Origin: Acinetobacter sp. WCHA55
Lineage (GTDB): Bacteria > Pseudomonadota > Gammaproteobacteria > Pseudomonadales > Moraxellaceae
NCBI RefSeq assembly: GCF_002165305.2
Contig: NZ_CP032286.1
Span: forward strand, 186,001-250,000
Length of the DNA: 64,000 bases
Direction of reading: 5' to 3'
Shown: positions 18,317 through 28,026 of the stretch, one piece after another
How the letters are laid out: every line of letters begins with the position of its first letter
Numbering within the stretch: position 1 is the first letter of the stretch
Program-made: the position numbers and the translations under genes
The notes under the pieces: generated by a model
Seen by the model: the letters and a program-made list of their open reading frames with translations, nothing else
Told to the model about the DNA's origin: nothing
Database searches by the model: none

Positions 18317-18416
18317 AGCGAATCATTTAACAATATTGTTGTTTTCTGAGAAGCTAATTCTCCTCAAACAGTTTTTGTTTATATGCCCAACTTTCCCCAA
18401 GGTTGGGCTTTTTTTT
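18317..18416 (+). ncRNA. candidate small RNA, about 100 nt
   Basis: The unit has a promoter at 18282-18310, no open frame of note, and a Rho-independent terminator at 18385-18416. Inside it are a 12-nt palindrome (AACAATATTGTT, 18329-18340), a hairpin GAGAA/TTCTC at 18348-18362, and a U-rich linker before the terminator, a layout common in Hfq-dependent regulators. I do not recognise the family and targets are unknown. The inferred start is the A at 18317. Confidence 0.45.
18385..18416 (+). terminator. strong intrinsic terminator with no upstream gene
   Basis: GCCCAAC/GTTGGGC stem followed by eight T. No plus-strand coding sequence ends nearby, which is the main argument for the small RNA. 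Confidence 0.85.
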
Positions 18417-18524
18417 ATTTAAAATTCAGAAATATCTTCTTGTTTGAACAATATATTGAAATTTAATGCATTATAATGATGCAAATATGGACTTATATTT
18501 TTAATAAAATCCTTTTCTTTGGAT

Positions 18525-18561
18525 AAAAAAAAACCAACCCCTAGAAGAAGTTGGTTTTTTT
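18525..18561. terminator. bidirectional terminator-like hairpin
   Basis: A-run plus CCAAC paired to GTTGG plus T-run, loop CCCTAGAAGAA. It has T-tracts on both strands, yet no gene ends beside it. Confidence 0.6.
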
Positions 18562-18828
18562 CGCCAAAATTTGTGGGAAAATTAGAATAACTGCTGAGGA
18601 TATACTCTAATTCGCCCCAATACTGTGCATTATGCACCTAAATGTTGCATGTGTAAATATAGGTACTTTAAAAAATAGAAAAATCCGAAAATATTGAATG
18701 AAATTCACACTAAACATGAATATTATTAAGGATTGACTTACTTAGCTTTAACAGATAGGTGACATCTTGCTTGTAATCATTTAGGGAAGATGAAATCTTA
18801 AAACGATGTAAAACAACGAATTAATCAC

Positions 18829-18857
18829 TTAAATACACGATATACTGTTTGTATAAT
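18829..18857 (+). promoter_or_regulatory. probable promoter of diguanylate cyclase gene
   Basis: Consensus -10 TATAAT at 18852-18857 with a weak -35 (TTAAAT) 17 bp upstream, 51 bp before the ATG. Confidence 0.45.
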
Positions 18858-18908
18858 GAACAGCTAATTTGATTGTCATTTATTCTGAAATGGGGGCGTG
18901 GTTGAAGT

Positions 18909-20618
18909 ATGCGAGAAATACGCTCGGAGTATTTGAGTCAAAAGCTGTATATTGCAATGAGCATTATTATTTTGTCATTGTGTAGCTTATCCATACCTTT
19001 GATGGTCAAAAGTTATCGCGATTACATCAAAACCAACCAGGCTTTAACTGAAATACAAGCCCTACAAGCTGTTGCAGACTTGGCCAATAAGATTTCACGA
19101 GAGCGTGCACCAGCCAACAAACTCATGTCGAGTAATCAGCAAGACTTTGCTAAACATATGCATGAGTTAAAACTGTACCGACTCACGGTAGATGAGCAGA
19201 TGCAAAAGACCTTAGAGGTTTTAAAGCATTCCAATCTCCCTAACTTAGATTTAAGTTTATTTGACCGTCTAGCTGAAGCTTTAACACAAGGCAGACAACA
19301 GGTAGATGCTTATGCAGCTCTACCACGTGAGCAACGTAATGCTGAGACTATGGATCAAGCCATTCTAAAAATGTTTAGTGCTTGGGATCGTAGCCATGAT
19401 ATTTTAAAAGACGTAATCGCTGTATCTGAAGGTAAAGACACAGCTGTTTCAAATTTCTATGTCCAAATTTTATTATTAGCAGACTTACGCGATCAGGCAG
19501 GTCGTGCAGCGTCCAATGTGATTGCACATGTAGCTTTTGAACAACCGATTCCTGAAACCAATTTAGCACGTTCATTACAAACACGTAAGCAAGTGATGTA
19601 CTTGTGGGAACTCATTGATACTTTACAGCCAGAGCGTGATAAAACCGAAGAATTTAAAGTGCTGCATAAAGCGGTCTATAACGAGTTTTTAGCCAAAGGG
19701 CTGTTAATTGTTGAGCGTTTGATGAATGAAAGTATTTATCATCGACCCTATTATTTGTCAGGGACACAGTTAACTGAAGCAATTGTTGATAAATTTTCCA
19801 CTGTGGTGGAGTTACAAAACTATTTACTCAAATATAGTGTTGAAAAAGCCAGAATTGAAAAGCGTAGAGCACAAAATATTTTGCTCACAACAGTAAGTAT
19901 TTCACTCATTTCAATTTTTGCAGCATTGTTTACCATGATCTATGCACGCAAGAGAGTGTTTAGTCCACTTATTGAAGCGCGTGAAATTCTGTTTGATTTA
20001 TCCCATTCCAGTATTCGCCCCAATTCGATGGATACCAAAGATCAACCAGCCAATGTACATACATTGTTTACAGCGATTCAGCAGTTAAAGCAGATGCTTC
20101 AGCAGCGAGATGCGTTGGAGTTTCGACTCAAAAATATTGCACATTTGGATTCACTAACGGGGGTTGCAAACCGTTATGCGCTGAATGAATACATTAAGCT
20201 TTTGGAAAATCAGCCGACTCAGTTTTCAGAGACGTGTTTAATGATGATGGATATTGATCATTTTAAGCAAGTGAATGATGTCCACGGGCATTTGGTGGGT
20301 GACCAAGTCATTCAGTTTGTGGCTGAGAAATTAAAAGATAATATTCGGACTTCCGATTTGCTGGTGCGTTATGGTGGCGATGAATTTATTGTACTCATTG
20401 AAAACATTAGCATGGAACGTGCTTTAAAAATTGCTGAGAAGATTCGCTGTGAAATTTATGAGGCAGCTTCAATGGATTCTACACGTAGTCCAGATTTGAG
20501 TGTGACCATAAGTATTGGTGTTGCGATTGGAGCCGCGAGTTGGACTGAACTGTTGGAGAAAGCCGATCGTGCTTTGTTTCAAGCCAAAGAACAGGGGAAA
20601 AATAAGGTGGCGAGTTAA
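18909..20618 (+). CDS. membrane diguanylate cyclase
   Basis: Makes the second messenger cyclic di-GMP from two GTP. The 569-residue protein has an N-terminal membrane helix (about 14-34), a large periplasmic helical sensor region (about 35-325), a second helix (about 326-348), then a cytoplasmic GGDEF domain. The active-site motif GGDEF at 489-493 is intact, and an RTSD inhibitory site (RxxD) sits at 480-483, so the enzyme should be active and product-inhibited. No EAL domain is present. The periplasmic region matches no sensor family I can name. It is a single-gene unit with a consensus -10 box upstream. Confidence 0.9.
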   Translation: MREIRSEYLSQKLYIAMSIIILSLCSLSIPLMVKSYRDYIKTNQALTEIQALQAVADLANKISRERAPANKLMSSNQQDFAKHMHELKLYRLTVDEQMQKTLEVLKHSNLPNLDLSLFDRLAEALTQGRQQVDAYAALPREQRNAETMDQAILKMFSAWDRSHDILKDVIAVSEGKDTAVSNFYVQILLLADLRDQAGRAASNVIAHVAFEQPIPETNLARSLQTRKQVMYLWELIDTLQPERDKTEEFKVLHKAVYNEFLAKGLLIVERLMNESIYHRPYYLSGTQLTEAIVDKFSTVVELQNYLLKYSVEKARIEKRRAQNILLTTVSISLISIFAALFTMIYARKRVFSPLIEAREILFDLSHSSIRPNSMDTKDQPANVHTLFTAIQQLKQMLQQRDALEFRLKNIAHLDSLTGVANRYALNEYIKLLENQPTQFSETCLMMMDIDHFKQVNDVHGHLVGDQVIQFVAEKLKDNIRTSDLLVRYGGDEFIVLIENISMERALKIAEKIRCEIYEAASMDSTRSPDLSVTISIGVAIGAASWTELLEKADRALFQAKEQGKNKVAS

Positions 20619-20801
20619 TGTATCGGAGATATTTATATCCACATAATGAGTAAAAATATAAATGGCTTACTCACATTCATACTTAATGAACATTTAAATT
20701 CTTTGTTTTTAGCGCATTTTAATATTTTGTCTTTCCATTGGGCAGGAGTTGCCTTACTTTTGGCTGGTGCTCAGTCCCTTGAGCACAGTTTGAAATTTAA
20801 T

Positions 20802-22136
20802 TTAGAGGCGATCAAAAACTGATCCCATATTAGGTGTAAATAATTTATGGTAAAGTCGGGATGCGTAAGCATCTGTCATACCCGAAATATAGTCACAAAT
20901 AATTCTATTTTTATTCTCAGCCTTTTCATATTGTTGCAGGGTTGAGGAAGGTAAAAGGTTTTTAGGATTGTTAGATAAGACTTCAAATAATTCAACCACG
21001 ATTTTTTGCCCTTTGTAATCTAGAATTTGAATCTCAGGCTGTTTAATTACATTATTGATTACAAAAGTTTTAATTATTTCTAAAGCCTTTGTATTTTCTT
21101 CATCTTCTAAACCCGCATTATAGTCTAACAAAGGGTGTTCAAATAGGTTTTGTTTGCTGATATGTGCCTTCTTTAAAAAGTAGCGGATTAGTTTGCTAAT
21201 AGCGTGTTTGCGGTCTCTATTTGTTAAACCAAATAGTAGTTTGGTGATTTCTTCCAAATCATTATTAAGTTCTACATTAATATTTTTAATAGCTGAAACT
21301 ACTTGCTCTCGCCATTGATTTTCATTTACCAACTTTAAGGCAACGGCATCTTCAAGGTCATGAATTCCGTATGAAATATCATCTGCTAATTCCATAATAG
21401 ATGAATCAAAAGACGTATAGAGTGGTTTTGTCTTTTTCTTAGGGTTGATTGTCATGAATTTTGAAAGATCTTCTTCAGAGAAAATTTTTGCGACCCATTT
21501 TGTAAATAAATCAGCTTCAGTATCTAGAATACATTTCGGAGGATAGTATTCTGTTAATTGAAGAGGGATATTTAAGTGTTGGTCTTGCTTTTTTTCAGGG
21601 TAAGGTAGATTAAATTTGGAATACGGAATAGGGTATTTAATGAGGCCTAGTAACGTTCTTCTAGTTAAGTTCATGCCATTTTCAGGAGTGTACTCAGCTA
21701 GTTTAGACACAATTCTCAGAGTTTGCCCATTCCCCTCAAAACCACCATCATTAATCATGCAATAATTGAGTGCTACTTCACCCCCATGACCAAATGCTGG
21801 ATGTCCTATGTCATGTGCTAAACAAATACTTTCAATAGCATTTTGAGATGGAATTAAATCGATAAGCGGATCATCTTTATATCTTGATTTTAGACTTTCT
21901 GTTATTCCAAAACCCAATTGAGCAACTTCTAGAGAGTGTGTTAATCGGGTACGATAAAAGTCACTATCACCGATACCTAAGATTTGTGTTTTAGCCTGTA
22001 GTCGTCGAAAGGATGCCGAATGAATTATTCGAGCACGATCAATTTGGTAAGGCGTATCGGATGATTCTGAATTCCAATCTTCATCTTTAGACACATTGGA
22101 GTTAACCCTTTCTTGTAATAGTTGATGATCTAGCAT
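20802..22136 (-). CDS. dgt: deoxyguanosinetriphosphate triphosphohydrolase
   Basis: Metal-dependent HD-domain hydrolase that splits dGTP to deoxyguanosine and triphosphate. The 444-residue length and the metal ligands fit: RLTHSLEVAQ near residue 64, LAHDIGHPAFGHGGE near 107, and ELADDISYGIHDLEDA further on. The start ATG at 22134-22136 follows a GAGGGT ribosome site. It lies downstream of the uvrA terminator and so is separately transcribed. Besides nucleotide pool balance, dGTPases of this family can restrict phage by depleting dGTP; nothing here shows that role specifically. Confidence 0.9.
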   Translation of the reverse strand: MLDHQLLQERVNSNVSKDEDWNSESSDTPYQIDRARIIHSASFRRLQAKTQILGIGDSDFYRTRLTHSLEVAQLGFGITESLKSRYKDDPLIDLIPSQNAIESICLAHDIGHPAFGHGGEVALNYCMINDGGFEGNGQTLRIVSKLAEYTPENGMNLTRRTLLGLIKYPIPYSKFNLPYPEKKQDQHLNIPLQLTEYYPPKCILDTEADLFTKWVAKIFSEEDLSKFMTINPKKKTKPLYTSFDSSIMELADDISYGIHDLEDAVALKLVNENQWREQVVSAIKNINVELNNDLEEITKLLFGLTNRDRKHAISKLIRYFLKKAHISKQNLFEHPLLDYNAGLEDEENTKALEIIKTFVINNVIKQPEIQILDYKGQKIVVELFEVLSNNPKNLLPSSTLQQYEKAENKNRIICDYISGMTDAYASRLYHKLFTPNMGSVFDRL

Positions 22137-22154
22137 TTTACCCTCTTAAAAAAT

Positions 22155-22182
22155 AAAAAACGGTGAATGAATCACCGTTTTT
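22155..22182. terminator. intrinsic terminator of uvrA
   Basis: ACGGTGA/TCACCGT stem between A and T runs, just after the uvrA stop and before the dgt start; its minus-strand T-run suits uvrA. Confidence 0.8.
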
Positions 22183-22208
22183 ATCATAATAAGTGAAATA
22201 ATTCTTGT

Positions 22209-25040
22209 TTATTTCAACAACGGTTTTAAGAACCTTGCTGTATGCGAAACTTTATTTTTCACCACTGCTTCAGGCGTACCTTCGGCAATAATCTGACCAC
22301 CACCCGCACCACCTTCAGGACCTAAGTCAATAATCCAGTCTGCGGTTTTAATCACATCCAAATTATGCTCAATCACCACAATGGTGTTTCCTTTGTTACG
22401 TAGCTCATGCAGGATGTCGAGCAACTTGGCAATGTCATGGAAATGCAGACCAGTCGTCGGTTCATCCAGTACATACAAGGTTTTACCCGTATCACGTTTT
22501 GCCAACTCACGCGCCAGTTTTACACGCTGTGCCTCACCGCCTGAAAGCGTCGTTGCAGACTGGCCTAAGCGAATATAGCCTAAACCGACTTGATTTAAGG
22601 TTTCCAAACGACGATGAATGACAGGAATCGCGTCGAAGAAATGCATGGCATCTTCCACCGTCATTTCCAACACATCCGAAATATTTTTGCCTTTATAACC
22701 GACTTCCAAGGTTTCACGGTTATAACGTTTACCATGGCAGTTATCACAAGGCACATACATATCAGGTAAGAAGTGCATCGCCACTTTGATCATGCCGTCA
22801 CCTTCACAGGCTTCACAGCGACCGCCTTTCACGTTAAACGAGAAACGTCCTGCAGCATAACCACGCGCTTTGGCTTCAGGTGTTTGCGCAAATAATTCAC
22901 GAATCGGGGTAAATAAACCCGTATACGTCGCAGGGTTGGAGCGAGGTGTACGACCGATCGGGCTTTGGTCAATATCAACCACTTTATCAAGGAATTGCAG
23001 ACCATCAATCGAGTCAAACTTTTCTGCGGTTAAAGTGGTTGCACCATTCAGTTGAGTCGCTGCCAAAGGCAATAAAGTCCGGTTAATCAGCGTTGATTTA
23101 CCTGAACCAGACACACCTGTGACACAGGTCATCACACCTAAAGGAATGGTTAAATCTACATTTTGCAGATTATGTCCCGCAGCACCCATGAGCTTAATTT
23201 GTTCATCAGGCTTTGGTGGTTCAGTACGTTTTTTCGGGACTTCGATTTTCAGTTTACCTGATAAGTACTGACCTGTGAGCGAGTCTGTATTCGCGAGAAT
23301 TTCATCATACGTCCCTTCAGCAATCACATGACCACCGTGAATCCCTGCACCTGGGCCAATGTCGATAATATGATCTGCTGCACGAATCGCATCTTCATCA
23401 TGCTCAACCACTAACACTGTATTCCCTAAATCACGTAAACGAACTAAGGTTTCCAATAGACGATCATTATCACGTTGATGCAGACCAATGGATGGTTCAT
23501 CGAGTACATACATCACCCCCATCAAACCTGCACCGATTTGCGAAGCCAAACGAATACGTTGCGCTTCACCACCAGACAATGTTTCTGCTGATCGAGAAAG
23601 ACTTAAATAATTTAAACCTACTGAGACTAAGAAATGTAGTCGCTCACGAATTTCTTTAAAAATCTTATCGGCAATTTCGCCTTTTGCACCACCAAGATTT
23701 AAGTCCTGATAATAACTTTCAGCATCGCCAATCGACATTTTAGTAATTTGGGCAATGGTTTTGTCTTTCACTCGAACATGGCGTGAAATTTCGTTGAGAC
23801 GTGAGCCACCGCAGGCATCACAGGCCGCATTAGATAAATACTGTGACAAATCATCACGTACATAGTTACTTTCAGTCTCGCGGTAACGACGTTCTAAATG
23901 TGGCAAAATTCCTTCAAAAGGTTGCACACGATTATGTTTACGACCACGCTCATCTATGTAACTGAGATCAACTTTTTCTTTGCCTGTACCATAGAGGAAT
24001 TTCTTTTTGGTATCGGCATCTAGTTCATTCCAAGGCGTATCCAAAGAAAAACCAAAATGCGCCGCCACTTTTTCAATCATGCTGTAGTAGTATGGGCGTT
24101 GTCTGTCCCAACCACGAATCGCGCCTTGGCTAATCGAAACATCAGGGCTTGGAATGAGTTTTTCAGCACTAAAATGACTACGAGTCCCTAAACCGTCACA
24201 GGTTGGGCAAGCACCAAAGGGGTTGTTAAATGAAAATAAACGTGGCTCAAGTTCTGCAACGGCACGGTCACATTCAGGGCACGAGTGTTTAGCTGAAAAG
24301 ACCCGATCGGGATGTTCACCGTTCATCCACGAGAGAATGGCAATATCACCACCGAGACGTAGAGCCGTTTCAAAAGATTCTGCAATGCGGTTGCCAAGGT
24401 CATCACGGACTTTAAAACGATCCACCACTACTTCAATGGTGTGTTTTTTCTTTTTATCGAGTTCTGGAATTGGATCGAGATCAACAATCTCACCATCGAC
24501 ACGGGCACGCACAAAACCCTGACTTTGTAGTTGTTCAAATAGGTTGGAATATTCGCCTTTACGCTCACGTACCACAGGGGCAAGTAGCATCAGCGCTGTC
24601 CCTTCATCTAATCCTTTTACTGCATCGACCATTTCCGACACAGTCTGAGCCACCATCGGCAAATCATGTTCTGGACAAAACGGTGTGCCGACACGTGCGT
24701 AGAGTAGACGTAAATAGTCATAAATTTCAGTAATGGTGCCCACCGTAGAGCGTGGGTTGTGGCTGGTCGACTTTTGTTCAATTGCAATTGCAGGGCTTAA
24801 GCCTTCAATTGAGTCAACTTCAGGTTTTTCCATTTGTGATAGAAACTGGCGCGCATAGGCCGAGAGCGATTCGACATAACGACGCTGACCTTCGGCGTAT
24901 AGTGTATCAAATGCAAGTGATGACTTACCTGAACCAGAAAGTCCCGTGATCACCACGAATTTGTCGCGGGGAATATCAAGGTTCACATTTTTTAAGTTAT
25001 GGGTACGTGCGCCTCGAATACGGATATGACTTTGGCTCAT
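22209..25040 (-). CDS. uvrA: excinuclease ABC subunit A
   Basis: Damage-recognition ATPase of nucleotide excision repair, acting with UvrB and UvrC. The 943-residue product has two ABC ATPase halves: Walker A motifs GLSGSGKSS at 33-41 and GVSGSGKST in the second half, both LSGGEAQR signatures, and three Cys-Cys zinc modules (for example CPECDRAV with CPTC, and CEACEGDG with CDNCHGKR). Length and motif order are canonical. It is transcribed alone, ending at a strong hairpin. The start [18 protein letters not shown] is the conserved UvrA N-terminus. Confidence 0.97.
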   Translation of the reverse strand: MSQSHIRIRGARTHNLKNVNLDIPRDKFVVITGLSGSGKSSLAFDTLYAEGQRRYVESLSAYARQFLSQMEKPEVDSIEGLSPAIAIEQKSTSHNPRSTVGTITEIYDYLRLLYARVGTPFCPEHDLPMVAQTVSEMVDAVKGLDEGTALMLLAPVVRERKGEYSNLFEQLQSQGFVRARVDGEIVDLDPIPELDKKKKHTIEVVVDRFKVRDDLGNRIAESFETALRLGGDIAILSWMNGEHPDRVFSAKHSCPECDRAVAELEPRLFSFNNPFGACPTCDGLGTRSHFSAEKLIPSPDVSISQGAIRGWDRQRPYYYSMIEKVAAHFGFSLDTPWNELDADTKKKFLYGTGKEKVDLSYIDERGRKHNRVQPFEGILPHLERRYRETESNYVRDDLSQYLSNAACDACGGSRLNEISRHVRVKDKTIAQITKMSIGDAESYYQDLNLGGAKGEIADKIFKEIRERLHFLVSVGLNYLSLSRSAETLSGGEAQRIRLASQIGAGLMGVMYVLDEPSIGLHQRDNDRLLETLVRLRDLGNTVLVVEHDEDAIRAADHIIDIGPGAGIHGGHVIAEGTYDEILANTDSLTGQYLSGKLKIEVPKKRTEPPKPDEQIKLMGAAGHNLQNVDLTIPLGVMTCVTGVSGSGKSTLINRTLLPLAATQLNGATTLTAEKFDSIDGLQFLDKVVDIDQSPIGRTPRSNPATYTGLFTPIRELFAQTPEAKARGYAAGRFSFNVKGGRCEACEGDGMIKVAMHFLPDMYVPCDNCHGKRYNRETLEVGYKGKNISDVLEMTVEDAMHFFDAIPVIHRRLETLNQVGLGYIRLGQSATTLSGGEAQRVKLARELAKRDTGKTLYVLDEPTTGLHFHDIAKLLDILHELRNKGNTIVVIEHNLDVIKTADWIIDLGPEGGAGGGQIIAEGTPEAVVKNKVSHTARFLKPLLK

Positions 25041-25364
25041 AAAACTATCTCGAAATTGTGCAGATGAAGGAGGTATATGATAACGACTTATGCTTTGTTC
25101 AAGTATTACAGATGATTTTATAGCGACAAATTATGTCGGCTAGAAGAAAAATGCTGCTGATAGACTGTAGCTAGATTTGATGGTCGAGACAAGTCTCAAA
25201 GTAGAGTGACAGGCTGAGAGTTGGGGATGAAAAATTTGATTTAAATAATAGGAATAGAAGAAACATTAAAAATGTCAGGTGTATGGCAAAGCTAAAATGC
25301 TGTTGTCTATATCGCTTGTCATACGCCTGAGTGAGATCGTAATAGTTATGCTCTTATGCGACGA
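25041..25364. other. intergenic region with long imperfect inverted repeat
   Basis: The part next to uvrA holds its promoter (a TTGAAC/CATATA pair with 17-bp spacing is possible). Near the other end, 25275-25290 and 25314-25330 pair as a 16-bp stem with two or three mismatches around a loop of about 24 nt. No T-run follows, so it is not an obvious terminator; a decayed mobile repeat is possible. Confidence 0.35.
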
Positions 25365-25739
25365 CTAACATGCGATGGCATAGCTATGTTCAAAGATTGA
25401 ATCGACTGTTTCAAAAGCAAAAGGACGCGCGATGTCATGATGAATTCGCGCATAAAAATTAACCTCATGCTCAAGAGTTTGTAAGAAGGCATCGTAATCA
25501 TCTTCAAAGTCTGGCAGGTCGAGTAAGTCTTGTTCTCGACTTAAAATGCAATGATATTTTTTAATAAATGCCAACATCAGTTTTTGAATGTGTGGATTGG
25601 TATAGTAAATGAGATAGGTCGCGGCAGAACCGCAGTGTAAACAGCCTTTTTCAAGGTAAATTTCTTCGTTATTTAGCCAGCAACATTGTACGGTAAAAAA
25701 TGCACGAATGGCTTCAGTACCTAGAGTATCAGGATGCAT
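25365..25739 (-). CDS. iron-regulated hypothetical protein
   Basis: Unrecognised 124-residue cytoplasmic protein. It has six cysteines, including a C19-C20 pair and C33-x-x-C36 (GCLHCGS), plus a His/Asp/Glu-rich second half, so metal or Fe-S binding is possible but unproven. The ATG at 25737-25739 has a GAGGG ribosome site at good spacing. A perfect 19-bp Fur box lies 30 bp upstream, which predicts expression under iron limitation. It is a single-gene unit. Confidence 0.7.
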   Translation of the reverse strand: MHPDTLGTEAIRAFFTVQCCWLNNEEIYLEKGCLHCGSAATYLIYYTNPHIQKLMLAFIKKYHCILSREQDLLDLPDFEDDYDAFLQTLEHEVNFYARIHHDIARPFAFETVDSIFEHSYAIAC

Positions 25740-25768
25740 GAGAATGGCCCTCGAAAGTTAATTATGCA

Positions 25769-25787
25769 AATGATAATTATTATCATT
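25769..25787. promoter_or_regulatory. Fur box
   Basis: AATGATAATTATTATCATT is a perfect 9-1-9 inverted repeat matching the Fur consensus (GATAATGATAATCATTATC family). It overlaps the expected promoter of the minus-strand gene that starts at 25739. Confidence 0.8.
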
Positions 25788-25856
25788 ATGGAAGTTTAGT
25801 TTTAAATGCCTAAAATAGCAATTGCACCATCTAAAAAAATACGATGTTCGGTCAAT

Positions 25857-25886
25857 AAAAAAGCCCTGAAGGGTTCAGGGCTTTTT
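25857..25886 (-). terminator. intrinsic terminator of tenA
   Basis: AGCCCTGAA/TTCAGGGCT stem with minus-strand T-run, 16 bp after the tenA stop. Confidence 0.85.
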
Positions 25887-25901
25887 GAATCAGTTGTGCT
25901 T

Positions 25902-26576
25902 TTAAGCGTGGTCTAAACCGAGCCATTGCTGCTGTTTATAAGCGCTGTCCCAGAACAACCATTCGAGTTCAGCCCCTTTACGGTAGGCTTTATGCATTTT
26001 CTCAATGGTGTCTGCATCGCAACGCGCAGCCACTTTATCGATGGTTGCAATCACATTACGCACGGCTTGGTTGAATTCTTCACCTGCGTAAGTATCGATC
26101 CACGCTTGGTACGGGTTGTTGGCGATAGAGTTACCTACAATGTCTTTACCGACTTCAGCATAAATCCAAAAGCAGGGTAAGAGTGCCGCCAAAACCACAG
26201 GATAGCTTTCAGACCATGCTGTTGCGGTTAAAAAAGAAGTGTAATGGTGACAAGCTAAAGTCAAAGGGGTTTCTTCAAATTGTTGTTTTGAAATACCAAA
26301 GTTTTTCATAAAACCATCGTGCAAACTGCGTTCAACTACAATTGCTTCTTTGGCCCCTTGGCTAAACTGAATAATGTCATCAGCATCATACGCTTTGGCA
26401 CCACATACGGCGAGTGCACGACCATAAGCGACCAAGTAATGTGCATCTTGAATGACATAATGGCAAAACGCTTCTTTATTAAGTGTGCCAGAGGCCAATT
26501 CTTGGTTAAAAGGTAAGGTCAGTGTTTTTTGATATAAATCTACATTACGTTGCCAAACGTCTTGAGAAAAAGCCAT
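25902..26576 (-). CDS. tenA: aminopyrimidine aminohydrolase (thiaminase II)
   Basis: Hydrolyses 4-amino-5-aminomethyl-2-methylpyrimidine to the hydroxymethyl form, salvaging thiamin breakdown products in the cytoplasm. The 224-residue all-helical protein keeps the TenA active site: Asp44 (VIQDAHYL), Cys135 (LLPCFWIY) and Glu205 (ELEWLFW). I searched the leader for a TPP riboswitch and did not see its conserved loops. It is monocistronic with its own terminator, and no other thi genes are adjacent. Confidence 0.92.
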   Translation of the reverse strand: MAFSQDVWQRNVDLYQKTLTLPFNQELASGTLNKEAFCHYVIQDAHYLVAYGRALAVCGAKAYDADDIIQFSQGAKEAIVVERSLHDGFMKNFGISKQQFEETPLTLACHHYTSFLTATAWSESYPVVLAALLPCFWIYAEVGKDIVGNSIANNPYQAWIDTYAGEEFNQAVRNVIATIDKVAARCDADTIEKMHKAYRKGAELEWLFWDSAYKQQQWLGLDHA

Positions 26577-26787
26577 GATTCAATCCTGAGGGAAGCCCAA
26601 ATATGGGCAAGACTATAACAACAGTTTGTGCGGAACAACAATCTATCTCCGTACATCGGTGAGATAAGTAAAAATTAACGAAGATGTTTTGGTTTCAGGC
26701 GCAAAAAGCGTCATAATTGCGGCCATAAAACTCAACCTGTTTTTTAAGTTTTCGTTCATCTCCAAATTTTTTATAGGTCGATCTGTC

Positions 26788-27867
26788 ATGATGAAACATT
26801 TTGGTTTCTCTATCATTTTTACGATCGTGTGTCTTGCGTTGTCTGCGTACTGGGGTTTTACCCATGGACCAGAAGCGGGCTTAAAGACCATGTTTACTGC
26901 TTTGACCATTACTGCAATTTTAGCGGTGATGGAGGTCTCGTTATCTTTTGATAATGCCGTGGTCAATGCATCTGTGTTACGTGGTTGGGATCATTTCTGG
27001 AAAACGTTGTTCCTGACCGTGGGTATTTTAGTCGCTGTATTTGGTATGCGTTTAATCTTCCCTGTCGCAATTGTAGCTGTAACTGCAGATATGGGCTTTG
27101 TTGAAGTCGTACAATTGGCTTTGAATGATCCAAAAACCTACTCACAACGTCTGATGGATCACCACCCTGAAATTGCTGCGTTTGGTGGTGCATTCTTGTT
27201 ACTTGTGTTCTTAAATTTCTTCTTAGATGAAGAGAAAGACACACACTGGTTCCGCTGGTTAGAACGCCGTTTGACCAACTTAGCCAATGTTCCTGCAATG
27301 TCGGTCTTCCTTGCACTGATTGCACTTTTGGTGATGGCGGCCAATGTCGATGAAGCCAAACGTCTGGTAGTAACCATGGCGGGCATCTGGGGCATTGTGG
27401 TTTATATTGGCGTACAAGTCTTGAGTCATTTGTTGGGTGGTGAACCTGAAGTTGATGAAGACGGCAATGCGGTTACGCATGATGCCAATGGAGCAACCAC
27501 AGGTGTGGTCAAAGCAGGTATTGGTGGTTTCCTCTACCTAGAAGTACTCGATGCATCGTTCAGTTTTGATGGCGTAATTGGCGCGTTTGCTATTACTTCG
27601 GATGTCGTGATTATTATGCTGGGTCTCGCGATTGGTGCGATCTTCGTGCGTTCGATGACGATTTACTTGGTCGAAAAAGGTACTTTGGATGCCTATGTCT
27701 TCCTTGAGCATGGCGCACACTACGCGATTGGTGCTTTAGCATTCATTATGCTGGCAAGTGGTACAGGTCTACATGTACCAGAAGTCGTCACAGGTTTAAT
27801 TGGTGTGGCTTTTATTGTTTGGGCTGTGATTGCTTCCATTCAATACAAAAAACATCAAGCGGCTTAA
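26788..27867 (+). CDS. DUF475 / TerC-like integral membrane protein
   Basis: Inner-membrane protein of 359 residues with about eight hydrophobic helices. It carries the acidic helices of the TerC/DUF475 group, EVSLSFDNAVVNASVL near residue 50 and LEVLDASFSFDGVIGAF near 250, which line a putative metal ion path; relatives are tied to tellurite resistance or manganese export. A TTG-initiated extension to 26689 exists, but the ATG at 26788 begins at the first helix and has an AGG site upstream. No yybP-ykoY riboswitch was seen. Substrate is unknown. Confidence 0.8.
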   Translation: MMKHFGFSIIFTIVCLALSAYWGFTHGPEAGLKTMFTALTITAILAVMEVSLSFDNAVVNASVLRGWDHFWKTLFLTVGILVAVFGMRLIFPVAIVAVTADMGFVEVVQLALNDPKTYSQRLMDHHPEIAAFGGAFLLLVFLNFFLDEEKDTHWFRWLERRLTNLANVPAMSVFLALIALLVMAANVDEAKRLVVTMAGIWGIVVYIGVQVLSHLLGGEPEVDEDGNAVTHDANGATTGVVKAGIGGFLYLEVLDASFSFDGVIGAFAITSDVVIIMLGLAIGAIFVRSMTIYLVEKGTLDAYVFLEHGAHYAIGALAFIMLASGTGLHVPEVVTGLIGVAFIVWAVIASIQYKKHQAA

Positions 27868-27888
27868 AGCAGATTGTTTTAAATCGAA

Positions 27889-27916
27889 GAAAAGCGCAGC
27901 TCAGGTTGCGCTTTTT
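27889..27916 (+). terminator. intrinsic terminator of DUF475 gene
   Basis: AAAGCGCA/TGCGCTTT stem followed by T-rich sequence, 22 bp after the stop. Confidence 0.75.
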
Positions 27917-28026
27917 GTTTTTCAGATCAGGAAGGCTTTTATTAAACATAAAATTCATGCCGCTAGTCGGATTGAATAGCCTATAATCTTGATCCAAGAT
28001 TAATTCAATACAGTCTGTCCTCGTTT

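Larger units (their letters stand above)
17892..18851. other. long non-coding region
   Basis: About 960 bp without a credible gene. It contains a CRP-like site at 18225-18240, a promoter at 18282-18310, a small RNA candidate ending in a terminator at 18385-18416, and a second bidirectional terminator at 18525-18561. A 72-codon minus-strand frame at 18419-18637 reads straight through the second hairpin and has no ribosome site, so it is not called. Confidence 0.5.

Noticed and set aside
18419..18637. 72-codon minus-strand frame in the porin-GGDEF gap
   Set aside because: It reads through a terminator hairpin, has no ribosome site and its composition follows local AT bias.
20802..22136. dgt as part of a dedicated anti-phage system
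   Set aside because: It sits among housekeeping genes (uvrA, GGDEF) outside the island and looks like an ordinary chromosomal dGTPase.
26577..26690. TPP riboswitch before tenA or yybP-ykoY riboswitch before the DUF475 gene
   Set aside because: The conserved loop sequences of either class could not be found on the relevant strand.
26689..26787. TTG-initiated N-terminal extension of the DUF475 protein
   Set aside because: It adds 33 residues with no family support; the ATG at 26788 begins directly at the first membrane helix and has an AGG site.
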